Positions 8,996 through 16,091 of a DNA stretch of 35,455 nt are shown piece after piece. The number at the start of each line of letters is the position of its first letter. Within the stretch, counting starts at the first letter, position 1. The stretch covers positions 1-35,455 of the forward strand of contig WJIQ01000064.1 of the NCBI GenBank assembly GCA_014730255.1, read 5' to 3'. A program made the translations under genes and the position numbers. The notes under the pieces were generated by a model. The model searched no databases. It had not been told where the DNA came from and saw nothing but the letters and a program-made list of their open reading frames with translations. Source of the stretch: a bacterium (GTDB lineage Bacteria; Krumholzibacteriota; Krumholzibacteriia; LZORAL124-64-63).

Positions 8996-11194
8996 ATGCT
9001 CAGCGCCCTGAACTCCGCCCAGCGCGAGGCCGTCACCGCCCCGGACGGTCCGATCCTCGTCGTGGCCGGTGCCGGCAGCGGCAAGACCCGTGTCCTGACC
9101 ACCCGGATCGCCTGGTTGCTCGAGCAGGGGGTCCACCCCGGCGAGATCCTCGCCTACACGTTTACCAACAAGGCTGCTCGGGAGATGAAGGAACGCGTCG
9201 CCCGTCAGGTGGGTGCGCAGCGAGCGCCGTTCTGGATCGGGACCTTCCACGCCACGGGCGTGCGCATCCTGCGCAGCCACGCCGACCGCCTCGACCTCCC
9301 TCGCGACTTCGCCATCTACGACGCCGATGACCAGAAGCGCCTCCTGAAGGGCGTGCTCCAGGACCTGAAGCTCGATTCCAAGCAATGGGGTATCCCGGCC
9401 AGCCGCGTGGCGATCAGCGCCTGGAAGAACCAGGACGTCGGACCGGAGCAGGCCCTGCGCGAGGCCTCCATGTACGTCGACGAGGTCCACGCCAAGATCT
9501 ACACCGCCTACCAGCAGGCCCTGCGCAAGTGCCAGGCGGTCGATTTCGACGACCTCATCCTCGAGACCGTCCATCTTCTGGAGCAGCACGACGAGGTCCG
9601 CCAGCAGTACGCTGGCAAGTTCCGCCATGTACTGGTCGACGAGTTCCAGGACACGAACGAGTTGCAGTTGCTTCTGATCAAGCTGCTGAGCTGCATCCAT
9701 GGCAACGTCTTCACCGTGGGCGACGACGATCAGTCGATCTACGGCTGGCGCGGCGCGCGGGTGGAGAACATGCTCGAGTTCGACGAATACTTCCCCGGTG
9801 CCCGTACCTTCCGCCTCGAGCAGAACTATCGCTCGAAGGGGCATATCCTGGATGCGGCCAACCACGTCATCGCCCACAACCGCCACCGCAAGGGCAAGAA
9901 CCTCTGGACCGACCAGGGCCTGGGCGAACAGGTGACAGTCGAGCAGCACCTCGACGCCGAGGATGAGGCCGCGCGCGTCGTGGAGATCGTCCAGCAGCAT
10001 CGTCGCGGCGACGTCACCGTGCTCTATCGCACCAACGCTCAGTCTCGACTGCTCGAGGACGCCCTGCGCCGCGCCCGGATCCCGCACCAGGTCGTCGGCA
10101 GCGTCCAGTTCTACGAGCGGCGAGAGATCCGCGACCTGCTGGCCTATCTCAAGCTGGTGGCCAATCCCGCCGACGAGGTCTCCCTGCAGCGCATCATCAA
10201 CCAGCCCAAGCGCAAGATCGGCCAGACCACCGTCGGCCGGCTTATCCAGTGCTCGCGGACGCACGACCTGCCGGTGGGCGACCTCGTCGCCCGTCCCGAT
10301 CTGCTGGCGACGGCCCTCGGCAACGCCGCGGCCAGGCGAGTCGTGGGTTTCCTCAACCGTCTGGCCGACTGGCGCCGTGATGCGGCCGACCGCAAGCCGG
10401 TGCACGAACTCCTGCAGCGCATCGTCGCCGACATCGACTACGAAACCTTCCTGCACCAGGACGAGCCCGACACGGCCGCCGGCCGCATGGAGAACGTCGC
10501 CGAGCTCGTGAGCAGCGCACAGGCGTTCCACGAGGGATCCGACGGCGGCACGCTCGGCCAGTTCCTCGAGCAGACCGCGCTCGTCGCAGATCAGGACACG
10601 ATCCAGGACGGCGACGGCGCCGTCCGGCTGATGACCGTTCACACGGCCAAGGGCCTGGAGTTCCCGGTGACCATCGTGACCGGCTGCGAGGACGAGCTCC
10701 TGCCGCACGTGACCAGCAGCGACACCGAGGCTGGCGTGGAGGAGGAGCGGCGGCTGTTCTACGTGGCCGTCACCCGTGCCAGGGAACGACTCTACCTCCT
10801 GCACGCCTCGCGGCGCCGTCGCTTCGGTAGCTACGAGGACACGCTGCCGTCACGCTTCCTCGGCGAGCTCCCCGAGGATGCGATCGAGCGACGCGAGCTC
10901 GATCACGGGTGGCAGGAACCCGTCGCTCGCTCCCTGTTCGGTGGTCCGCGGAAGGCTCGCGCCCCTCGAGATCTCTACAGCGCCAGCAGTCAGGCGAAGC
11001 GCCACCGCAAGGACGACTGGAACGCGGACGTCGCCCAGTCGGCGCAGCACTACGAGGGGCAACTCGTCAGCCACGCCAGCTTCGGCGCCGGCACCGTAGT
11101 GCGTGTCGAGGGCGACGAGGTGACCGTCGATTTCGGCGAGCACGGCCGCAAGCACATCCTGACCCGATATGCCCATCTGACCCCGCTGGACTGA
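8996..11194 (+). CDS. uvrD: UvrD/PcrA-type superfamily 1 DNA helicase
   Basis: A 732-residue ATP-dependent 3'-5' DNA helicase of the UvrD/Rep/PcrA family. Visible motifs in order: Q-motif LNSAQREAV (residues 5-13), Walker A AGAGSGKTR (24-32), Walker B VDEFQDTN (D215-E216 core), motif III GDDDQSIYGWRGA, motif IV LEQNYRS, motif V TVHTAKGLEFP, and motif VI FYVAVTRARERL. The C-terminus has a Tudor-like tail (VSHASFGAGTVVRVEG...VDFGEHGRKHIL) as in PcrA/UvrD, where it contacts RNA polymerase. The length is normal for the family. The start was chosen because GGAGAAGGA lies just upstream and the Q-motif begins at residue 5; an upstream in-frame ATG at 8870 would include the promoter. The expected role is nucleotide excision or mismatch repair and removal of protein from DNA. 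Confidence 0.95.
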   Translation: MLSALNSAQREAVTAPDGPILVVAGAGSGKTRVLTTRIAWLLEQGVHPGEILAYTFTNKAAREMKERVARQVGAQRAPFWIGTFHATGVRILRSHADRLDLPRDFAIYDADDQKRLLKGVLQDLKLDSKQWGIPASRVAISAWKNQDVGPEQALREASMYVDEVHAKIYTAYQQALRKCQAVDFDDLILETVHLLEQHDEVRQQYAGKFRHVLVDEFQDTNELQLLLIKLLSCIHGNVFTVGDDDQSIYGWRGARVENMLEFDEYFPGARTFRLEQNYRSKGHILDAANHVIAHNRHRKGKNLWTDQGLGEQVTVEQHLDAEDEAARVVEIVQQHRRGDVTVLYRTNAQSRLLEDALRRARIPHQVVGSVQFYERREIRDLLAYLKLVANPADEVSLQRIINQPKRKIGQTTVGRLIQCSRTHDLPVGDLVARPDLLATALGNAAARRVVGFLNRLADWRRDAADRKPVHELLQRIVADIDYETFLHQDEPDTAAGRMENVAELVSSAQAFHEGSDGGTLGQFLEQTALVADQDTIQDGDGAVRLMTVHTAKGLEFPVTIVTGCEDELLPHVTSSDTEAGVEEERRLFYVAVTRARERLYLLHASRRRRFGSYEDTLPSRFLGELPEDAIERRELDHGWQEPVARSLFGGPRKARAPRDLYSASSQAKRHRKDDWNADVAQSAQHYEGQLVSHASFGAGTVVRVEGDEVTVDFGEHGRKHILTRYAHLTPLD

Positions 11195-11204
11195 TTCCTG
11201 CAGC

Positions 11205-11245
11205 GGCTCCCGGTAGACCACCGATGTCATGCAATACCGGGAGCC
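11205..11245 (+). promoter_or_regulatory. Perfect 11-bp hairpin sequestering the Shine-Dalgarno of the M6 protease gene
   Basis: GGCTCCCGGTA (11205-11215) and TACCGGGAGCC (11235-11245) are exact reverse complements separated by a 19-nt loop. The right arm contains GGGAG at 11239-11243, which is spaced 8 nt from the GTG start at 11252 and is the only good ribosome-binding site for that gene. In RNA the whole site would be paired. No T-run follows, so this does not look like an ordinary intrinsic terminator for uvrD. Confidence 0.55.
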
Positions 11246-11251
11246 ACCCAC

Positions 11252-13534
11252 GTGACCCGTGGAATCCTGCGTGCATTTTGCACGCTCGCCCTCGTCTCGA
11301 CCTACCTGATCACCGACGCCGGCGCGGTCAGTCCGCCACGGCCCGGCACCCGGGCCGAACCGCCGGCGGTGCTCGTGACCTGGCCGAGCATCTCGCTGGA
11401 TCGCGCTGCCAAGTCCGGACGGACCGATATCCACGCGCTCGTCCTGCCCGCCGGTTTCGACGATCTGGCCGGCGTGACCTCGATCGCGGCCCTCGAGCCG
11501 GTGTTCACCGGTCCAGGTTCGGTCGCCGATTACTGGGACGAGGTGAGCGACGGGCGGCTGAGCATCACGACCGACATCGCTCCCTGGCAGCGCGTCGAAG
11601 GGTCACGAGACTTCTACGCCGGCGACGACAACGGTCTGGACATGTGGGAAGCCCCGCACAACGCCGGCCGTTTCGTGCTCGACGCCGTGGCCGCTGCCGA
11701 CGACCGCGGACTCGACTGGGGCCGATACGACAACGACGGTCCCGATGGCGTCCCCAACAGCGGTGACGACGACGGTACGGTCGACATGCTGGTCGTCATG
11801 CATGCGGGCCCGGGCGGCGAGTGCGGCACGAGCGACCTCTGGAGTCACCAGTACTTCCTCGCCGGCTGGGGATATGGCCGGTACACGACCAGGACCGCGC
11901 GGCCGGGAGGCGGCTTCGTCGAGGTGGACGACTACGTGCTCGTCCCCGAGCGTTCCTGCGAGACCGGCGTGATCGAGATCGGCGTCATCTGTCATGAGAT
12001 GGGCCACCTGTTCGGTCTGCCCGACCTCTACGATACGCGGCAGGACCGCGCCGGGATCGGCGGGTGGGGCCTCATGGGCACCGGTGCCTGGGGCGGGGAC
12101 GGCCAGCAACCCGCGTCCCCGTCCTGGCCGTGTGCCTGGAGCCGCGCCCAGCTCGGCTGGGCGACCGTGCAGGAGGTGCGTGTCGATGGACCGGTCACCA
12201 TCACCGACGAGGTCCTCTCCGTGCGCGACCCCGACCAGCCGGCCGGCGAGCGATGGTTGATCGAGAACCGCCGGCGCACGGGTTACGACAGCTCGCTACC
12301 GGCGGCCGGATTGCTGATCTGGCACATCGACGACACCGTGATCGACGAGACGCGCCATCTCAACGAGGTCAACGCCGGCGAGATCCTCGGCGTCGCGCTC
12401 GAGGAGGCCGACGGCCGCACGGACCTGGTCTCGATCGGCGGCAACCGCGGCGATGCGAGCGATCCCTGGCCAGGACTGAGCGGCGCCACTCGCTTCTCCG
12501 GCCTGACCGCGCCGTCCAGCGACGCCAATGACGGTGCGGCGACCCGCGTCGCCCTGAGCGATATCCCCCTCGCCGCCGGGAGCATGACGTTCCAGGCTGC
12601 CGTCGGCGTCGACCATCTGGACACGACCCCGCCCGAGATCAGCCTGCTCGCGCCTCTCGGCGGCGAGGAGTGGACCCTCGGCGACGTCCATACCCTCCGC
12701 TGGTCGGCGACCGACGACGAGGCCATGGGCACCGTCGACTTGCATCTCAGCCGCGATGGTGGCCAGACCTGGCCTCGTCGACTCGCCAGCGAACTCGCGG
12801 GCGTCTCGTCGTGGTCCGGAACGCTCACCAGCGAGCCCGGCGATGCGCTGCGGATTCGCATCACTGCCCGCGACGCCGCCGGCAACGCGGCCGCGATCGT
12901 AAGCGAGCCGTTCGCCCTGGTCGACCGTTATGCACCGGCCGTCGAGCTGACCTGGACGCTCGAGCCCGGGGAGAGGCTCTTGCCTGGAGACCGCGTGACC
13001 GTCTCCTGGGCGGCGGCCGACAACGTCGGCATCGCCTCGGTAGACCTCGAGATCAGCTGCGACGATGGGGTGACCTGGGAGGAGACCGGCATCGTCGGGC
13101 AGCCGGCCATCTCGACGATCGCCTGGACGGTGCCCGATCGCTCCTGCCCGATCGCCCACCTGCAGGCCGTGGCGCGGGACGCGGCCGGCAACGTCGCCAC
13201 TGCCCAGAGCGGCGCCTTCGCCATCATGGGCACGACCACCGACGTGCCCGATCCCACGGCCTGGCGCATCGGGCCGTGCGTCCCCAACCCATTCAACCCG
13301 CGCGCGACCATCCACTTCTCCATGCCCGAGGCGGGCCGGGTCCGGCTCACCGTGCACGATCTGCGCGGCCGCCGGGTCGCCAAGCTGGTCGATGGCCACC
13401 GGGGCGCCGGCCCGCACACGGTGCGCTGGGACGGCCGTGACGAACGCGGCCGGACCCTCGCCAGCGGCATCTACTACGTGCGTGCGACCGGCCCGGCGGG
13501 GCGGGCCCTGCTCAAGATCACGCTCGTCCGTTAG
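11252..13534 (+). CDS. Secreted M6-family metalloprotease with Ig-like repeats and FlgD-type sorting domain
   Basis: A 760-residue protein beginning at GTG. A signal peptide covers about residues 1-25. The M6 (immune inhibitor A-like) catalytic domain spans about 40-440 and carries HEMGHLFGLPD at 248-258, matching HExxHxxGxxD zinc ligands, followed by a Met-turn in GGWGLMGTGAWGG. Two Ig-like repeats follow (about 455-555 and 560-665), each with a TPPEI- or APAVEL-type opening, a VxWxAxD strand and a DAAGN phrase. The last ~90 residues (from VPNPFNP to ALLKITLVR) are a FlgD-like/type IX-style C-terminal domain with YDLRGR-like VHDLRGRRV and WDGRDERGRTLASGIYYVR. The role is probably extracellular or surface proteolysis. 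Translation may be controlled by the hairpin just upstream. It converges on the M1 aminopeptidase gene, 7 bp away. Confidence 0.92.
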   Translation: MTRGILRAFCTLALVSTYLITDAGAVSPPRPGTRAEPPAVLVTWPSISLDRAAKSGRTDIHALVLPAGFDDLAGVTSIAALEPVFTGPGSVADYWDEVSDGRLSITTDIAPWQRVEGSRDFYAGDDNGLDMWEAPHNAGRFVLDAVAAADDRGLDWGRYDNDGPDGVPNSGDDDGTVDMLVVMHAGPGGECGTSDLWSHQYFLAGWGYGRYTTRTARPGGGFVEVDDYVLVPERSCETGVIEIGVICHEMGHLFGLPDLYDTRQDRAGIGGWGLMGTGAWGGDGQQPASPSWPCAWSRAQLGWATVQEVRVDGPVTITDEVLSVRDPDQPAGERWLIENRRRTGYDSSLPAAGLLIWHIDDTVIDETRHLNEVNAGEILGVALEEADGRTDLVSIGGNRGDASDPWPGLSGATRFSGLTAPSSDANDGAATRVALSDIPLAAGSMTFQAAVGVDHLDTTPPEISLLAPLGGEEWTLGDVHTLRWSATDDEAMGTVDLHLSRDGGQTWPRRLASELAGVSSWSGTLTSEPGDALRIRITARDAAGNAAAIVSEPFALVDRYAPAVELTWTLEPGERLLPGDRVTVSWAAADNVGIASVDLEISCDDGVTWEETGIVGQPAISTIAWTVPDRSCPIAHLQAVARDAAGNVATAQSGAFAIMGTTTDVPDPTAWRIGPCVPNPFNPRATIHFSMPEAGRVRLTVHDLRGRRVAKLVDGHRGAGPHTVRWDGRDERGRTLASGIYYVRATGPAGRALLKITLVR

Positions 13535-13649
13535 TCCGGAATCACCGCAGGAGAGTCACCTTGCGGACCGTGCGGTCGGTGGGCGTGCGCAGCTCCAGCC
13601 AGTAGACGCCCGAGGCCACGCGGCGCCCCGCCTCGTCACGTCCGTCCCA
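13427..13649. repeat. Inverted near-repeat inside the two tail-to-tail sorting domains
   Basis: Bases 13427-13443 and the reverse complement of 13633-13649 match at 16 of 17 positions. Both encode the WDGRDE core of the FlgD-like C-terminal domain, one in the M6 protease and one in the M1 aminopeptidase on the other strand. This is an inverted repeat of homologous domain sequence, not a mobile element. Confidence 0.5.
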
Positions 13650-15482
13650 GACCCAGATGGCGGGCTCATCGCCCGTGGCGGGCTGCAGGCCGAGGTCGAC
13701 CGACCGCACCCGGCGCCCGCGCGCGTCGTGGATCACTGCCTCGACGACGTCCGGCGCCGCGAGACGATAGGCCAGGTTCACCATGCCGCGGGCGGGATTG
13801 GGCCGGGCTCCGAGCGCGATCAGGCGTGGCGGCGGCGTGGTGGCCGTCCGCCGCAACAGCAGGCCCTCGGGATCGATCACCAGGCTGTCGATGGGCGCTA
13901 CGGTGGCGATCTCGCGGCGGCCGAGTCGGTCCTCGAGCAAGAGATCGAGCCGTTCGACGAGCCCACCGGCGTGCACCTCGACCGGCACCCGTAGCCGGAA
14001 CGAGGGCCCGTCGGCCGTCTGCAGCACCTCCACGAGTCGACGATCGCCGCCGAGGTCGCGCCAGCGGGCGCTCAGCTCGGGGACGGCCTCGGTGTCGAGC
14101 CAGGGTGCGAGGAACGCGGCGACGTCGCGGCCGGTCGCCTGCGACCAGATGGCCTCGAACGCTGCACGGTCGATGTGGCCCTGCTGGAGTTCGGGATGCC
14201 CGGCGTACTCGGCGAGCGCGGCGAAGAACACGTCGTCGCCCAGGTACTCGCGCAGCATGTGCAGCACCCAGGCCCCCTTGTCGTACACCAGCAGGCTGAG
14301 CACCGGGTCGGGATCGCCCAGCAGCCCGTCGCCGACGAACAGGTCGTCCCGACGCAGGAGATCGAGATATTCGAGATACTGATCCCGCCCCTCGGCGCGT
14401 TCGAGCCACAGGCACTCGACGTAGCGCGCGAAGCCCTCGTTGAGCCAGATATCCGCCCAGCGGCGCGGCGTGACGTTGTTGCCGAACCAGTGGTGGGCCA
14501 GCTCGTGCACCACGACGAGCTCGGCCCCGTCGTTGAGCATGGCCGTCGTGCCCATGGTGCTGACGGTCTGGTTCTCCATGGCCCCGAGCCAGACGAACTC
14601 GGCCTGCGCGTACTTCTCGCCCGGGAACGGGTACGGCCCGACCAGATCCTCGAGCCAGCGCAGCATCGCGCAGGTTGGCGCGAAGTCCCCGGCCAGATCT
14701 TCCTGGTGCTCGGCGAAGACGTGGTATTCCAGCGGCGTACCGTCGCAGTCCTCGAACCAGCTCACGAAGTTGCTCACCACCAGGCCGATCAGGTACGGCG
14801 CGACCTGGTGGTCGGTCCGCCAGTGCCAGGTCTGCTCGCCCGGCCCGGCCGGCGTGACCTCGAGCAGGCGGCCGGTGGCCACCACGGTCAGGGTGTCCGG
14901 CGCGGTGACGCGCATGGCGAGGGTCGACTTGTCGGCCGGGTGGTCCTTGCACGGCAGCCAGCTGTGCGTGGAGTAGGGCTGGCTGACGTTGCCGATGGTC
15001 GGTTCGTCGTTGTCCGGGCCATGGCGGCGCATGAGCAGGCCGGCCTGGAAGGGACCGTGCCGCGGTGGCCGTCCCGCGTAGTCGATCGTGATCTCGTGCA
15101 CGGCCCCGACCATGGGCGCCTCCAGCGGCACCATGAGGCTGTCGCCCTGGTGGACGAACGGAACGGGGTCCCCGTCGCGCCAGACCTGGTCGATCGTCAG
15201 CTCGTCGACCAGATCGAGCCGCAGCGCGTCCGGCGGTGGCGTCAGCAGGGAGAGCCGCAACCGCGCGCGCGCGGCGATCCGTCCCGTGTTCGGTGGCAGG
15301 CTGGTCAGCGCGAGGTCGAGGTCGTAGTGCTCGACGTCGAACCCGCGGTCGTCCGGGCTGGGGATGCGTCCGGGCCAGGTGGCGGCCGGCGTCGACTTGT
15401 CGACCGGCGGCCACGTCGCGCGCGAGGCGCCGACGAGGCCGCCGATCAGGAAGACGGCGAGGAGCAGACGGGACGGCTTCAT
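13542..15482 (-). CDS. Secreted M1-family aminopeptidase with FlgD-type sorting domain
   Basis: A 646-residue protein with a signal peptide (MKPSRLLLAVFLIGG..., about 1-22). An M1 beta-saddle domain is followed by the exopeptidase motif GAMEN at 300-304 and the zinc site HELAH at 326-330, with the third ligand in NEGFARY (E349), 19 residues after the second His. The C-terminal ~85 residues (RPNPARG ... GVYWLELRTPTDRTVRKVTLLR) form a FlgD-like/type IX-style sorting domain like that of the neighbouring M6 protease. Family knowledge: M1 enzymes remove N-terminal residues from peptides. The signal peptide and sorting domain place this one outside the cytoplasm. It starts 16 nt after cheW on the same strand. 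A TATACT box sits 7 nt before the ATG, which would allow a leaderless transcript; the ribosome-binding site is weak (GGA). Confidence 0.92.
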   Translation of the reverse strand: MKPSRLLLAVFLIGGLVGASRATWPPVDKSTPAATWPGRIPSPDDRGFDVEHYDLDLALTSLPPNTGRIAARARLRLSLLTPPPDALRLDLVDELTIDQVWRDGDPVPFVHQGDSLMVPLEAPMVGAVHEITIDYAGRPPRHGPFQAGLLMRRHGPDNDEPTIGNVSQPYSTHSWLPCKDHPADKSTLAMRVTAPDTLTVVATGRLLEVTPAGPGEQTWHWRTDHQVAPYLIGLVVSNFVSWFEDCDGTPLEYHVFAEHQEDLAGDFAPTCAMLRWLEDLVGPYPFPGEKYAQAEFVWLGAMENQTVSTMGTTAMLNDGAELVVVHELAHHWFGNNVTPRRWADIWLNEGFARYVECLWLERAEGRDQYLEYLDLLRRDDLFVGDGLLGDPDPVLSLLVYDKGAWVLHMLREYLGDDVFFAALAEYAGHPELQQGHIDRAAFEAIWSQATGRDVAAFLAPWLDTEAVPELSARWRDLGGDRRLVEVLQTADGPSFRLRVPVEVHAGGLVERLDLLLEDRLGRREIATVAPIDSLVIDPEGLLLRRTATTPPPRLIALGARPNPARGMVNLAYRLAAPDVVEAVIHDARGRRVRSVDLGLQPATGDEPAIWVWDGRDEAGRRVASGVYWLELRTPTDRTVRKVTLLR

Positions 15483-15498
15483 GCCGTCCAGTATAGCG

Positions 15499-15984
15499 CT
15501 AGTCCTGGCCGATCGCGCCGACCAGGGTCTTCTCCTGGTCGTTGAGGATGCGGTCCATGTCCAGCAGCAAAACCACCCGCTCCTGGAACTTGCCCACGCC
15601 GAGGAGGAACTCCGTGGCCCCGGCGTCGCCGAGGTGCGGCGGCGGCTCGACGCTGTCCGCGTCGATGTCCATCACCTCGGAGACCTCGTCCACCGTCACG
15701 CCCATGGTCACCAGCTCGTCGTTCATCATCACCTGGACGACCATGATGCAGGTCAGCTCGGTGGCCTCCCTGGCCCCCATTCCGAACTTCAGGCGCAGAT
15801 CGATCACGGGGATCACCTTGCCGCGGAGGTTGATCACGCCGCTGACGAAGTCGGGCGTGCGCGGGACCGAGGTGATGTCCATCAGGCCGATGATCTCCTG
15901 GACCTTCAGGATCTGCAGGCCGTAGTGCTCGTCACCGAGCTTGAATCCCATGTACTTGCCGGCGGTGGCAATGGCGGTGCTCAT
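15499..15984 (-). CDS. cheW: CheW-like chemotaxis coupling protein
   Basis: A 161-residue single-domain CheW. Typical phrases are YGLQILKVQEIIG, PDFVSGVINLRGKVIPVIDLRLKFGM and a C-terminal VVLLLDMDRILNDQE. CheW normally links methyl-accepting receptors to the kinase CheA in the cytoplasm. No cheA, cheY or receptor gene is present in this window, so its partners must be elsewhere. The ATG at 15984 is supported by GGGGAG about 7 nt upstream. The frame stays open to 16272, but that extension runs into the terminator and solute-binding-protein region and has no CheW similarity. It may be cotranscribed with the M1 aminopeptidase 16 nt downstream. Confidence 0.93.
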   Translation of the reverse strand: MSTAIATAGKYMGFKLGDEHYGLQILKVQEIIGLMDITSVPRTPDFVSGVINLRGKVIPVIDLRLKFGMGAREATELTCIMVVQVMMNDELVTMGVTVDEVSEVMDIDADSVEPPPHLGDAGATEFLLGVGKFQERVVLLLDMDRILNDQEKTLVGAIGQD

Positions 15985-16057
15985 GATGCTCCCCTTCGGA
16001 TCGGATGTCTGCGCCGTCGACACCGGTGGGATCGGCCGTTCCGGAGGGGGCTTGAGG

Positions 16058-16091
16058 AAAAAAATTCCGGGTGGGTCAATCTTGCCGCCCG
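16058..16091 (-). terminator. Candidate intrinsic terminator after the solute-binding protein gene
   Basis: Read on the minus strand, CGGGCGG (16091-16085) can pair with CCACCCG (16074-16068) with one mismatch across a 10-nt loop, followed by GGAA and a run of seven T (16064-16058). The stem overlaps the stop codon of the solute-binding protein. If real, cheW needs its own promoter in the following 70 nt, where I see no clear match. Confidence 0.45.

Noticed and set aside
11205-11245. The uvrD-M6 hairpin as an ordinary intrinsic terminator.
   Set aside because: No T-run follows the stem on either strand, and the right arm coincides with a needed ribosome-binding site.
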